Source of the DNA: Halomarinibacterium sp034670265
GTDB lineage: Bacteria > Bacteroidota > Bacteroidia > Flavobacteriales > Flavobacteriaceae
Assembly (NCBI GenBank): GCA_034670265.1
Contig: JAXMNU010000001.1
Location: 186,001 to 250,000, forward strand
Reading direction: 5' to 3'
Length of the DNA: 64,000 nucleotides
Made by a program: the position numbers and the translations under genes. Under the pieces are notes generated by a model that did not search any database, was not told the DNA's origin, and saw only the letters and a list, made by a program, of their open reading frames with translations. Shown piece after piece: positions 24,901-34,140 of the stretch. Numbering within the stretch: position 1 is the stretch's first letter; each line of letters starts with the position of its first letter.

Positions 24901-25452
24901 TTGGCACTAACCGATCAAAAAATAGAATCATTACTCGCTCTTTGTCAGAAGGGAAATCAGTTGGCACAACTGGAGGTGTACAATCGTTACAGTAAGGCTA
25001 TGTATAATACCGCCTTACGAATTGTTAAAAACACATCAGAAGCCGAAGACGTTATGCAAGAATCTTTTATAGCTGCATTTAGCAAATTAGATTCTTTTAA
25101 AGGCACAGCAACCTTTGGATCCTGGTTAAAGCGAATTGTAATCAACAATAGCATTGTGCAATACCGAAAAAGCCAACGATTTACAGAACTACCCGAATAT
25201 GGAATAAAGGAAGAAGCCGATGAAGGTTTTGGGATTGAAAGTGAAGATTATAGTAATACAAGAGTAGCACAGCTACTAAATTGTATGGAAACGCTTCACG
25301 ATAGTTACAAAACAATTCTTACGCTTCACTTTATTGAAGGCTATGATTACGAAGAGATTTGTGACATACTTCAAATAAGTTATGCCAATTGTAGAACCAT
25401 GATTTCCAGAGCCAAAGAGAGTTTAAGAGCTAAATTAACAGTAAGCGTATGA
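24901..25452 (+). CDS. ECF RNA polymerase sigma factor
   Basis: The 183-residue sigma-70 family factor has region 2 (EVYNRYSKAMYNTALRIVKNTSEAEDVMQESF split around residues 25-60) and region 4 with the helix-turn-helix YDYEEICDILQISYANCRTMISRAKESLR. The only start that retains region 1.2/2 is TTG at 24901; an in-frame TAA lies 12 bp further upstream. The stop overlaps the anti-sigma ATG (ATGA). It probably drives its own operon of envelope proteins. Confidence 0.9.
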   Translation: MALTDQKIESLLALCQKGNQLAQLEVYNRYSKAMYNTALRIVKNTSEAEDVMQESFIAAFSKLDSFKGTATFGSWLKRIVINNSIVQYRKSQRFTELPEYGIKEEADEGFGIESEDYSNTRVAQLLNCMETLHDSYKTILTLHFIEGYDYEEICDILQISYANCRTMISRAKESLRAKLTVSV

Positions 25453-25994
25453 AACAAAATGACACCATAGAAGAATTATTTGAAAGATTACAAGGTTCTT
25501 TCGACACCCAAGAGGCACCAGTAGGTCATCAACAACGATTTATAAAAAAGTTGAAGGCCCAGCACCCACCTAAAACACATATGTCTTGGTGGAAGCCATT
25601 ATCTGTTGCTGCATCCATTCTTTTACTTATTGGAATAGGCTTTTTTAGTTTAGTTCAAAAAGAGAATACTGCAGATTTGGCAAGTATCTCTCCAGAAATG
25701 GAAAAGACACAATCCTTTTTCGTGACAACCATCAACCAGGAAATTGAAACATTAAAAAGCTTTCAGGATGAGGATACCAAGCATCTCGTTCAAGACGCTC
25801 TAAAGCGATTGGAAGTCTTGGAAAAAGATTATGAAAAACTAAAAGTAGATTTGGTGCAAAGTGGTAACGACAAACGGGTTGTCGCTGCTATGATTGCAAA
25901 TTTTCAAAGCCGAATTGACATTTTAGAACAGGTATTCTCGACCATGGAAGAAGTAAAAACACTTAAAGCAAACAAAGATGAAACAACTATTTAA
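25449..25994 (+). CDS. putative membrane anti-sigma factor
   Basis: The 181-residue protein has a short cytoplasmic N-terminus (about 45 residues, with FERLQGSFDTQEAPVGHQQRF), one transmembrane helix (about 49-66, LSVAASILLLIGIGFFSLV) and a periplasmic domain that is mostly coiled-coil helix. The topology and its position directly after, and overlapping, the ECF sigma gene support an anti-sigma role. It lacks a ZAS zinc motif (HxxxCxxC). It overlaps the next gene by 17 bp. Confidence 0.7.
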   Translation: MKQNDTIEELFERLQGSFDTQEAPVGHQQRFIKKLKAQHPPKTHMSWWKPLSVAASILLLIGIGFFSLVQKENTADLASISPEMEKTQSFFVTTINQEIETLKSFQDEDTKHLVQDALKRLEVLEKDYEKLKVDLVQSGNDKRVVAAMIANFQSRIDILEQVFSTMEEVKTLKANKDETTI

Positions 25995-27069
25995 TATATG
26001 CCTTTTGGCAGTACTAATCCCAGCATTAGTATCGGCCAATAATGACCCCAAATTTAACGGGAAATACACCAAAGAAAAAAAACTGAAAAAAGAATTTACT
26101 GTAAATGCCGAAGCAGGGCTTACCGTTGATAATAGTTATGGAAACATTGATATTGTCACTTGGAACGAAAATAAAATTGTTATCGAAGTTCATATTATAA
26201 CCAATGGCAATGATGAAGAAAGAGTACAAGAAAAATTGGACAATATTGATGTAGACTTTTCAGGTAGCGCATCAAAAGTAACTGCAAAAACAATTTTTAA
26301 AGACCGCAAAAGTTCTTCGTGGAGCTGGTGGGGAAATAATAATAAAAATGTCCATATGGAAATTAATTACACCATAAAGATGCCAATTACTAACAGTGTA
26401 GACTTAAGCAATGACTACGGAAGTATAAACCTTAATGAGATAAGAGGAAATGCCAAAATAAATTGCGATTATGGGCAACTAAACCTTGGAAGACTATTAG
26501 CAGACAATAACTATCTCAATTTCGATTATACCAAAAACTCTACCATTAATTATATGAAAAGCGGAAAGATAAATGCAGATTATTCTAGTTTTACTCTGGA
26601 CAAGGTAGAATATCTAGAGTTAAATGCAGATTATACCAATTCTGAAATTAATGAAGTAGCAAGCATTAATTACAATAATGATTATGGTAAACTACAAGTT
26701 GGAAAAGTAGGAAAACTAGTAGGTCGAGGCGACTATATCCCGTTGAAAATAAATATACTTACTGAAAGCCTAAATGTGAACACTGATTATGGATCGGTAA
26801 CGGTAGAACGAATGACTTCTTCTGTTAAAGATGTTGTTGTAGATTCAGATTATGCCGGGGTTAAATTGTATTACGATACTAATGCCAGCTTCAATTTTTA
26901 TGTAGACCTTTCCTACGCCAGTTTTAATGGCGAAGAGGATTTAGAGGTCTTAAAGACATCAAAAGATTATAGCAGTAAAATGTACAGTGGATACTACGGA
27001 AAAAAAGACTCCGGAAATTCGATAAATATTAATTCAGAATATGGGGGTGTTACCCTTAAAAAACTTTAA
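25978..27069 (+). CDS. DUF4097-type beta-solenoid envelope protein
   Basis: The 363-residue exported protein has a signal peptide (MKQLFNICLLAVLIPALVSA). The body is a series of repeats of about 20-25 residues marked by N/DDYGxxxL: SYGNIDI, DYGSINL, DYGQLNL, DYSSFTL, DYGKLQV, DYGSVTV, DYAGVKL and a final EYGGVTL. This is the pattern of a right-handed beta-solenoid as in DUF4097/adhesin-like proteins. It is the third gene of the ECF operon. It may sense or bind an envelope component; the ligand is unknown. Confidence 0.8.
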   Translation: MKQLFNICLLAVLIPALVSANNDPKFNGKYTKEKKLKKEFTVNAEAGLTVDNSYGNIDIVTWNENKIVIEVHIITNGNDEERVQEKLDNIDVDFSGSASKVTAKTIFKDRKSSSWSWWGNNNKNVHMEINYTIKMPITNSVDLSNDYGSINLNEIRGNAKINCDYGQLNLGRLLADNNYLNFDYTKNSTINYMKSGKINADYSSFTLDKVEYLELNADYTNSEINEVASINYNNDYGKLQVGKVGKLVGRGDYIPLKINILTESLNVNTDYGSVTVERMTSSVKDVVVDSDYAGVKLYYDTNASFNFYVDLSYASFNGEEDLEVLKTSKDYSSKMYSGYYGKKDSGNSININSEYGGVTLKKL

Positions 27070-27080
27070 AACCAAAAACT

Positions 27081-27812
27081 ATGCAAACTATGTTAAAATC
27101 AATTATGTGTGCTGGACTCTTATTGTTTTCAGTAACAGAAAGCACAGCACAATGGGGTAAAAACAAAGTAGTTGGTAACGGAAATGTTACCACGAAAACT
27201 GTTTCCACTGGAGATTACGATGAAATCAAGGTGGTAGGCTCTATGGATGTGCATTTAGAAAGGGGAACAGAAGGAAATATTTCTGTAACCACGGACGATA
27301 ACCTACACGACTATCTTGCTATTGAAGTTGAAGGAAATGAACTCGTCATAAAAACCAAAAAAGGGTATAATCTGCATACCAAAAAAAGAATTCACGTAAC
27401 AGTACCTTTTAATGAGCTTTCTGAGGTGAGCCTTACTGGGTCGGGAGATATTGATACTAAGGATACTATTAATGCAAAAGAATTTGAAATTTCTGTAACA
27501 GGGTCTGGTGATATCAACCTAAAAATTGATGCGGAAAGTATTGACTCAAAGATTACGGGGTCTGGAGACGTAACGCTGGAAGGTTCAACAAATAATCTTT
27601 CGGTCACTGTTACAGGAAGTGGTGACTTTAAAGGTTTCAATTTGCAATCTAACAACACCGAAGCCCGTGTAAACGGGTCTGGAGATGCCAAAGTAGTTGC
27701 AAATCAAAGTATAAATGCACGTGTGAGTGGCTCTGGTGATATTGTATATAAAGGAAATCCCGAGCGTAAGGATACTAAAACTTCAGGTTCTGGGGATATC
27801 TCTTCCTATTAA
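27081..27812 (+). CDS. head GIN domain (DUF2807) putative autotransporter adhesin
   Basis: The 243-residue protein has a signal peptide (cleavage after ESTAQ) and a DUF2807 solenoid with seven GSGD turns (TGSGDID, TGSGDIN, TGSGDVT, TGSGDFK, NGSGDAK, SGSGDIV, SGSGDIS), each starting a rung of about 19-23 residues. It is the last gene of the ECF sigma operon, 11 bp after the DUF4097 gene, and is followed by a strong terminator. A second Met three codons in (27090) is an alternative start. Confidence 0.88.
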   Translation: MQTMLKSIMCAGLLLFSVTESTAQWGKNKVVGNGNVTTKTVSTGDYDEIKVVGSMDVHLERGTEGNISVTTDDNLHDYLAIEVEGNELVIKTKKGYNLHTKKRIHVTVPFNELSEVSLTGSGDIDTKDTINAKEFEISVTGSGDINLKIDAESIDSKITGSGDVTLEGSTNNLSVTVTGSGDFKGFNLQSNNTEARVNGSGDAKVVANQSINARVSGSGDIVYKGNPERKDTKTSGSGDISSY

Positions 27813-27830
27813 AAAGAAAATGATATAAAT

Positions 27831-27858
27831 AAAAAGCCACTCATCGAGTGGCTTTTTT
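27831..27858. terminator. bidirectional terminator
   Basis: AGCCACTC-ATC-GAGTGGCT is a perfect 8 bp stem with A-run on the left and T-run on the right, so it works for both the ECF operon (plus) and the convergent lipoprotein gene (minus). Confidence 0.85.
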
Positions 27859-27876
27859 ATTGTTTTGAAATTTTGA

Positions 27877-29265
27877 TTATTGTAATGTAATTACAAAGTA
27901 ACCACTAGTCACTTCATAAACAGTAGGGTCATTTCCTAAAGGGTCTACGGCAGAAAAGCTGAAAGCACCTTCTAATATTCCAGTGCTATATTCGTAGCTA
28001 TAAATAGAAAACACTCCTGGGTTTGATTTAAACAATATAGAGCCTCCAATGTTTGGATTATGGATACCCACTACTTCATCACCTGTTTCAAAAAAAGGAG
28101 ACATTTCATAATTTCCTACTTCAATATCTATAGGGAATGAAATTGTAAGGCTTCTATTTGTAACAGAATCTATTGTAGTAATATTTATTATAGTCTCACC
28201 ATTAAATGGATTTTGAGTTATTTCTATAGAATCATAAGTGTATTCTTGCCCATCAATATCAATAGTAAAGATATCTTCTACTCCGCCACTACTTTCAATA
28301 AAATCAATTGTAAATGCACCTTCAGTAACTTCAACAATTTCTCCACCTACAATTGGGTCTTGTCCCGAAAATGAAAAAGTTGCTGTCATTTTTCCAGTAT
28401 TGGCACCAAATTCAGTAAATGTAATAGTTCCAGTTTCTGGTATAGCAGTAAAGGATTCTCCTCCCACGCCATCATTATAACTTGCAAAAAGTATTGCACC
28501 ATTAGATATAGGCATGTCTGCTGGTGGGAATGTATAAGTTCCTACTCCACCTATATCTTCTGGAATATCAATTCTTATCTGAGCCCCACTAGCTGTTGTA
28601 GCAGTGATGTTAATCATAGGGGTTTCAGACACAATGACACGGTTCACCTCAATAGTTTCGTCAACAAACTGAGTAAGATTAACCTTAGCAAAAAAGCTTG
28701 CTTCAGGATCAACATTTTCTTCGACGATTACTTCACATTGATTAGGTTCTGCACTACCACTCACAAGTTCGAAATAAACTCCTACGAAAACACCATTTGT
28801 TACAACTACAGATTCACTTACACCATTTACTTGCCTGATAGCACTAAATTGAAAAGTACCTGCAATTTTTAAATTATTAGCGTCAATAGCAATGATTCTT
28901 GCTGAACCAGAACCTCCAACATCTCCTAAAGTAGAAAAAGAATCATTGTCATTAACTAAAGAGTACTCTGCAGAGCTACTAGCTAAAGATAAATCATAAG
29001 TACAGATTCCTGTATTTTCTATTTGTAGCGTAACTACATTTCCTCCTGCATCAGTTGCTTTTAAATTTAAAACCCCATCTGTTAGTTCAGCAGTTATAGC
29101 AGTAGCCTCAAAGTTTTCACCGTCTATAATTGCTGTAAACTCCCCATTTTCAGTTCCTGTGTCATCGGTAATAAATTCTCCTTCTAGAGTCTCATTTGTA
29201 CAACTTGAAAAACTTAATGCAAATAGGGCAAGGAGCATCCAGTTTAAAATAATCGCTTTTTTCAT
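27877..29265 (-). CDS. lipoprotein with three tandem DUF6252-like repeats
   Basis: The 462-residue protein has a lipobox (LSFSSC, Cys about 22), so it is a lipoprotein, then a Glu/Thr-rich spacer. Three homologous units of about 130-140 residues follow. Each begins with a FxAxIDGxxF-like strand (FTAIIDGENFEAT, FFAKVNLTQFVDE, FTIDIDGQEYTYD), passes GxxYDL/GxYTF/GNYEM, and ends FSAxxxxG...VTxGxFVI (FQFSAIR..VVVTNGVFVGVYF; FSFSGQD..VTEGAFTIDF; FSFSAVD..VTSGYFVITL). The second unit has lost the IDG motif. Surface location likely; function unknown. Confidence 0.75.
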   Translation of the reverse strand: MKKAIILNWMLLALFALSFSSCTNETLEGEFITDDTGTENGEFTAIIDGENFEATAITAELTDGVLNLKATDAGGNVVTLQIENTGICTYDLSLASSSAEYSLVNDNDSFSTLGDVGGSGSARIIAIDANNLKIAGTFQFSAIRQVNGVSESVVVTNGVFVGVYFELVSGSAEPNQCEVIVEENVDPEASFFAKVNLTQFVDETIEVNRVIVSETPMINITATTASGAQIRIDIPEDIGGVGTYTFPPADMPISNGAILFASYNDGVGGESFTAIPETGTITFTEFGANTGKMTATFSFSGQDPIVGGEIVEVTEGAFTIDFIESSGGVEDIFTIDIDGQEYTYDSIEITQNPFNGETIINITTIDSVTNRSLTISFPIDIEVGNYEMSPFFETGDEVVGIHNPNIGGSILFKSNPGVFSIYSYEYSTGILEGAFSFSAVDPLGNDPTVYEVTSGYFVITLQ

Positions 29266-29320
29266 AAAGTAAGTAAGTTAATTCGCATAGGTATGTAACG
29301 CAAACATAAGTAAAAATTGT

Positions 29321-30619
29321 TTAATCTAATTGATTTCTTGGCACTCTAAACAATAAAATGATACCAATTAAAAAGAAAATAAACAAAAATAAAATGGCAT
29401 TTCGCATACTTCCAGTTAATTGATCAATAGAGGCAAATATTCCCATTCCTATAACAATTCCTATCTTTTCAGCAACATCATAAAAACTAAAATAGGAGGT
29501 AGTATCTTCTGTTTCTGGTAAAAATTTTGAATACGTTGAGCGCCCCAAAGATTGTATTCCCCCCATAACAAAACCTACACATGAGGCAGCAATATAAAAC
29601 TGTAAGGGGCTTTCCATGAAATAGGCGTAAAAACATAATCCCATCCAGATGAAATTAATAAAAATAAGAGTATTGATATTGCCAAACTTAGCAGAAGCTC
29701 TAGAGGTAAGCACGGCTCCAATCACCGCTACAATTTGTATCACTAAAATACTAATAATCAACCCCATCGTTTTTGCATCATCACTCCCCCATGCTATTTC
29801 TTCTTCGCCAAAGTACACTGCTACAAGCATGATGGTTTGTACTGCCATACTAAAGACAAAAAATGCATGTAAATAACGTTTTAATCTGAGGTTATTTTTT
29901 AATTGCTTCCAAACTTGTTGTAACTCTCGTAACCCATTAAAAAAAACTGCTTTTGTTACTTTATGACCCGAAGAAGTTCCTTTTGGGAGATAATAAAAAG
30001 AGTATTGACTAAACAAAATCCACCATACACCTACGGTGATAAAAGAATAGCGCATCATTTCCATTTTTGAAGCACCATCATCTTGACTCATTACCATGGC
30101 AAGGTTTATAATAAGAAGAATGACACTTCCAAAATACCCAAGTGAAAAGCCTTTAGCACTTACCCTATCTTGCTGTTCTGGAAAAGCAATATCTGGGAGA
30201 TAAGAATTGTAAAAAACCAAACTACCCCAATACCCTATTAAGCCCATAAAATAAAAAAGAATACTTAAATAAATATGGTCTAAACTAAACCAATACAAAC
30301 CTATACAACCTAATCCCCCTACATAACAAAAGAATTTCATAAAATTCTTTTTATTACCCACATAATCGGCAATTCCTGAAAGGATTGGAGAAGTAAACGC
30401 TACCACCAAAAAAGTAAAAGCTGTTACAAACGTAATTAATGCGGTGCTTTTTAACGTGAAGCCAAAAGCATCAACCGTTTTAATTTCTGAAAGAAATAAT
30501 GCAGAATAAAATATTGGAAAAATAGACGAAGCAATGGTAAGTGTATACACAGAGTTTGCCCAGTCATAAAACGCCCATGCGTTAAGAAGTTTTTTACTTC
30601 CTTTTGGTAAGTTAGCCAT
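29321..30619 (-). CDS. UMF1-family MFS transporter
   Basis: The 432-residue polytopic membrane protein has about 12 helices. It begins KKLLNAWAFYDWANSVYTLTIASSIFP split over the start of helix 1, the hallmark of the UMF1/Atg22-like MFS group. GFVMGGIQSLGRSTYSKFLPE in the second half is also typical. The substrate is not known. It lies between the triple-repeat lipoprotein and the M48 protease gene, separated from the latter by a terminator. Confidence 0.85.
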   Translation of the reverse strand: MANLPKGSKKLLNAWAFYDWANSVYTLTIASSIFPIFYSALFLSEIKTVDAFGFTLKSTALITFVTAFTFLVVAFTSPILSGIADYVGNKKNFMKFFCYVGGLGCIGLYWFSLDHIYLSILFYFMGLIGYWGSLVFYNSYLPDIAFPEQQDRVSAKGFSLGYFGSVILLIINLAMVMSQDDGASKMEMMRYSFITVGVWWILFSQYSFYYLPKGTSSGHKVTKAVFFNGLRELQQVWKQLKNNLRLKRYLHAFFVFSMAVQTIMLVAVYFGEEEIAWGSDDAKTMGLIISILVIQIVAVIGAVLTSRASAKFGNINTLIFINFIWMGLCFYAYFMESPLQFYIAASCVGFVMGGIQSLGRSTYSKFLPETEDTTSYFSFYDVAEKIGIVIGMGIFASIDQLTGSMRNAILFLFIFFLIGIILLFRVPRNQLD

Positions 30620-30627
30620 ATCGTATC

Positions 30628-30652
30628 AAAAAAGCCGCTAAAGGCGGCTTTA
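30628..30652 (-). terminator. terminator after the M48 protease gene
   Basis: On the minus strand AAGCCGCC-TTTA-type stem pairs with GGCGGCTT and is followed by T (plus A at 30628-30633). It lies 12 bp after the protease stop and before the MFS start. Confidence 0.8.
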
Positions 30653-30663
30653 ATAAAAGTTAG

Positions 30664-31476
30664 TTATTTCTTGAAAGTGGTCACTCCGTATTTTTTTGCT
30701 TCAGCTTTTGCCGCTGGAGCCCATTCTTTAATATTGTTTATTCGTGTATCACTTGAGGGGTGGGTGCTTAAAAATTCTGGCGGTGCTTGTCCTCCAGCAT
30801 TGGCTTTCATTCGTTCCCACAATTGAGCTGCCACCATAGGTTCATACCCCGCAATAGCCATTAAATACAAGCCTATTTGGTCTGCTTCACTTTCGTGATT
30901 TCTACTAAAGGGCAACATCACTCCTACCGTACTTCCTATTCCGTAGGCTTGATTAAAAATCTCTTGATTTTTTGGGTCTTTACTTAACGCTATATTTCCA
31001 GCCACAGCTCCTAAAGCCTGTAATTGCCCCGCACTCATTCGCTGTTGTCCATGGTTTGCTAATGCATGGGCAACTTCGTGACCCATAACGGCAGCTAATC
31101 CTGCTTCATTCTGCGTAATAGGTAAAATACCTGTATACACTACAATTTTTCCTCCTGGCATACACCAAGCATTTACATCTGGGCTATCCACTAAATTATA
31201 TTCCCATTGGTAATCCTGTAAATATCCCGCATATCCGTTCGCATTTAAATAGCGTTCTGCAGCAACTGCAATTTTTTGCCCTACACTTTTTACCATTTGT
31301 GCATCTTTGGTACCCGATACCACTTTATTTTCAGATAGAAAGCTGCTATACTCTTGAAAAGCCATGGGGAATAACTGCGAGTTTGGCACTAACGCCAAAG
31401 TGCTTTTCCCAGTAAAAGGGTTTGTGCTACATGAAAGAAAAAGAGCAATTGCAAAGAGAATAGTGAATTTTTTCAT
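30664..31476 (-). CDS. M48-family metalloprotease lipoprotein
   Basis: The 270-residue protein has a lipobox (ALFLSC, Cys16) and STNPFTGKSTLALVP, typical of LoiP/YcaL-like M48 lipoproteins. The zinc motif is GHEVAHALANH (HExxH), with the third ligand in RNHESEADQIGLYLMA and a downstream THPSSDTRI motif. It lacks the TPR domain of BepA. Role: envelope protein quality control, inferred from the family. A single gene with its own terminator. Confidence 0.9.
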   Translation of the reverse strand: MKKFTILFAIALFLSCSTNPFTGKSTLALVPNSQLFPMAFQEYSSFLSENKVVSGTKDAQMVKSVGQKIAVAAERYLNANGYAGYLQDYQWEYNLVDSPDVNAWCMPGGKIVVYTGILPITQNEAGLAAVMGHEVAHALANHGQQRMSAGQLQALGAVAGNIALSKDPKNQEIFNQAYGIGSTVGVMLPFSRNHESEADQIGLYLMAIAGYEPMVAAQLWERMKANAGGQAPPEFLSTHPSSDTRINNIKEWAPAAKAEAKKYGVTTFKK

Positions 31477-31611
31477 TTTGAAAAATTTAAAAGAATATTT
31501 AGATGTTAAATATAACGATATTTACAAATACGATGCCTAAGTGTTTTTAAAATCTATAATTTTGAAATTGGAACGGCTTTTGCAATACCTTTTCAAACTA
31601 AAAAAATTACT

Positions 31612-32106
31612 ATGAAAAAAATACTCATTCTTCCGCTCATTGTCATTTCTCTATTTTTAACTGCTTGTGAAGGGCCCCAAGGGCCTCCAGGACCTCCAGG
31701 TTTCGATGGAATAAACATTTTAGGACAAGTGTTTGAAGTAACTATAGATTTAAATACAAATACTAATTTTCAACAAGTAATATCAATTCCATCGTCTATT
31801 GAAGTATATGAAAGTGACGCTATCCTAGTTTATCGTTGGGAAGGCACTTTTGATGGAGCCGATATCTGGACTCCGCTTCCAGCGACTTACTTTTCTTTAG
31901 GGGATACGTTCTTATATACTTTTAACCATACATTTTTTGATGTTAAATTCTTTTTGGATGGAAATTTTGATGTTGCCGAGTTAGGTTCAGAATGGACAGA
32001 CGACCAAAGTTTTAGAATCGCCATTGTTCCAGCAGAATTTGGTCAAGCCGACCTTACCATGGAGCAGTTAGAAAATTCACCACAAGTGGAGTTTTTAGGA
32101 AACTAA
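31612..32106 (+). CDS. collagen-like lipoprotein
   Basis: The 164-residue lipoprotein has a signal sequence and lipobox (LFLTAC, Cys19) followed at once by a short collagen-like run, GPQGPPGPPGFDG, of four to five Gly-X-Y triplets, then a beta-rich domain of about 130 residues. I recognise this arrangement from flavobacterial hypothetical proteins but know no function. It is 12 bp before the msrB lipoprotein gene, so they are probably co-expressed. Confidence 0.75.
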   Translation: MKKILILPLIVISLFLTACEGPQGPPGPPGFDGINILGQVFEVTIDLNTNTNFQQVISIPSSIEVYESDAILVYRWEGTFDGADIWTPLPATYFSLGDTFLYTFNHTFFDVKFFLDGNFDVAELGSEWTDDQSFRIAIVPAEFGQADLTMEQLENSPQVEFLGN

Positions 32107-32118
32107 AATCAAAAATTT

Positions 32119-32598
32119 ATGAATAAAGTTGTATTGATGCTTTTTGGCTTACTGCTATTAAGCTGTAATTCAAAAGCGCAAACCGAAAAGAAAAAAGAAT
32201 CCTTTCCTATCACTAAAACGGAAGCCGAATGGAAAGCACAGTTAACTGAGTTACAATATTACGTGCTTCGTGAAGAAGGTACCGAAAGAGCTTTTACCAG
32301 CGAATTAAACTTTAATAAAGAAAAAGGAACATACGTTTGTGCAGCTTGCGAAACGCCCCTATTTTTAAGTAAACATAAGTTTGATAGTGGAACAGGTTGG
32401 CCAAGTTTCGATAGAGAAATTAAAGGTAATGTTGCCTACGCTACCGATTATAACATTGGCTATGCCCGCACCGAAGAGCATTGTGCCAATTGTGGTGGTC
32501 ATCTTGGACACGTTTTCAACGACGGTCCTAGAGAAACTACAGGAAAGAGACACTGTATTAATGGTGCTGCCTTAAAATTTATTCCTTCCAGTAAGTAA
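32119..32598 (+). CDS. msrB: peptide-methionine (R)-S-oxide reductase, lipoprotein form
   Basis: MsrB reduces methionine-R-sulfoxide. The 159-residue protein carries a lipobox (LLLSC, Cys16), so it acts in the periplasm or on the outer membrane. It has both zinc pairs (CAAC and CANC), the active-site motif GTGWPSF and the catalytic Cys146 in KRHCINGAALKF. No second MsrA domain is present. Envelope methionine repair fits with the neighbouring lipoprotein gene. Confidence 0.94.
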   Translation: MNKVVLMLFGLLLLSCNSKAQTEKKKESFPITKTEAEWKAQLTELQYYVLREEGTERAFTSELNFNKEKGTYVCAACETPLFLSKHKFDSGTGWPSFDREIKGNVAYATDYNIGYARTEEHCANCGGHLGHVFNDGPRETTGKRHCINGAALKFIPSSK

Positions 32599-32618
32599 CC
32601 TTTTTAAAAAGTAATAAT

Positions 32619-32658
32619 AAACCCTTCAAAACGTAATCTGAAGGGTTTTCTTTTTTTA
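32619..32658 (+). terminator. terminator after msrB
   Basis: AAACCCTTCA (from 32619) pairs with TGAAGGGTTT, followed by CTTTTTTTATT on the plus strand; the stem closes around a 9 nt loop. Confidence 0.8.
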
Positions 32659-32747
32659 TTGTACTTCAAAAAGCAAACAATACTTCCTTGTTATAGATAC
32701 ATTTCGTAATTTCGTATCTTCTTATAATCACGATTTAATTTCAGAAA

Positions 32748-34124
32748 ATGAGCAAATACGATATTATAGTTTTAGGAAGCGGTCCAGGCGGATATGTAAC
32801 AGCTATTAGAGCTTCTCAATTAGGATTTAAGACAGCGATTGTTGAAAAAGAAAACCTAGGAGGCGTTTGTCTTAATTGGGGTTGCATTCCTACCAAAGCG
32901 TTACTGAAAAGCGCACAAGTTTTTGATTATTTAAAACACGCCGAAGACTACGGACTTACCATAAAAGAATTTGATAAAGATTTTTCCAAAGTAGTACAAC
33001 GTAGCCGTGGTGTCGCTGATGGCATGAGCAAAGGCGTTCAGTTTTTGATGAAAAAGAATAAAATTGACGTAATAGATGGCTTCGGAAAAATAAAGCCAGG
33101 AAAAAAAGTAGATGTAGATGGTAAAGAATACAGTGCAGATCATATTATTATTGCTACTGGAGCTCGCTCTCGTGAGCTTCCTAATTTAAAGCAAGACGGA
33201 AAAAAGGTGATTGGTTATCGTGAAGCCATGACGCTGAAAGAACAACCTAAAAAGATGATTGTTGTAGGTAGCGGTGCTATTGGCGTGGAGTTTTCAAACT
33301 TTTACAATAGCATGGGTACCGAAGTTACTATTGTAGAGTTTTTACCAAACCTTGTCCCATTGGAGGATGAGGAAGTTTCCAAGCAATTCGAAAAAATATT
33401 TAAGAAGAGTGGTATCAATGTAATGACCAACTCTTCCGTAGAAAGTGTGGACACCTCTGGTAAAGGAGTAAAAGCCAAAGTAAAGACTCAAAAAGGAGAA
33501 GAAATTCTGGAAGCAGATGTGGTCCTTTCAGCAGTGGGAATAGCTTCAAATATTGAAAATATTGGGTTAGAAGATGTGGGTATTGTAACCGACAAAGGTA
33601 AAATTATGGTGAACGATTGGTACCAAACCAACATCCCAGGCTATTATGCCATTGGCGATGTAGTTCCCGGTCCTGCCCTAGCGCACGTCGCTTCTGCTGA
33701 AGGAATTACTTGTGTTGAAAAAATTGCAGGAATGCACGTGGAAGCCATTGACTACGGAAACATCCCAGGTTGTACGTATACGTCACCTGAAATTGCAAGC
33801 GTTGGATTAACTGAAAAGCAAGCGAAAGAACAAGGCTACGATATTAAAGTGGGTAAATTTCCTTTCTCTGCCAGCGGAAAAGCAAGTGCTTCTGGAGCTA
33901 AGGACGGATTTGTAAAAGTAATTTTTGATGCCAAATACGGCGAATGGTTAGGATGCCATATGATTGGTGCCGGTGTCACCGATATGATTGCCGAAGCCGT
34001 GTTAGGACGTAAATTAGAGACTACAGGTCACGAGGTACTTAAAGCCATTCACCCACACCCGACCATGAGTGAAGCAGTGATGGAAGCTGTAGCCGATGCC
34101 TACGGTGAAGTAATTCACTTATAA
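32748..34124 (+). CDS. lpdA: dihydrolipoyl dehydrogenase (E3)
   Basis: This flavoprotein re-oxidises dihydrolipoamide in 2-oxoacid dehydrogenase complexes. The 458-residue protein has the FAD motif GSGPGGYVTAIRA, the redox-active disulfide CLNWGC (about residues 41-46), the NAD motif VVGSGAIGVEF, the second FAD motif YYAIGDV and the C-terminal catalytic HPHPTMSEAVMEA. It is a lone gene; the rest of the complex is not in the window. Confidence 0.95.
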   Translation: MSKYDIIVLGSGPGGYVTAIRASQLGFKTAIVEKENLGGVCLNWGCIPTKALLKSAQVFDYLKHAEDYGLTIKEFDKDFSKVVQRSRGVADGMSKGVQFLMKKNKIDVIDGFGKIKPGKKVDVDGKEYSADHIIIATGARSRELPNLKQDGKKVIGYREAMTLKEQPKKMIVVGSGAIGVEFSNFYNSMGTEVTIVEFLPNLVPLEDEEVSKQFEKIFKKSGINVMTNSSVESVDTSGKGVKAKVKTQKGEEILEADVVLSAVGIASNIENIGLEDVGIVTDKGKIMVNDWYQTNIPGYYAIGDVVPGPALAHVASAEGITCVEKIAGMHVEAIDYGNIPGCTYTSPEIASVGLTEKQAKEQGYDIKVGKFPFSASGKASASGAKDGFVKVIFDAKYGEWLGCHMIGAGVTDMIAEAVLGRKLETTGHEVLKAIHPHPTMSEAVMEAVADAYGEVIHL

Positions 34125-34140
34125 AAAAATATTGAAAAGA

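Noticed and set aside
27392..27691. Minus-strand ORF of 99 codons with repeated SPDPV
   Set aside because: It is the complement of the GSGD repeats in the GIN-domain gene and follows their periodicity.
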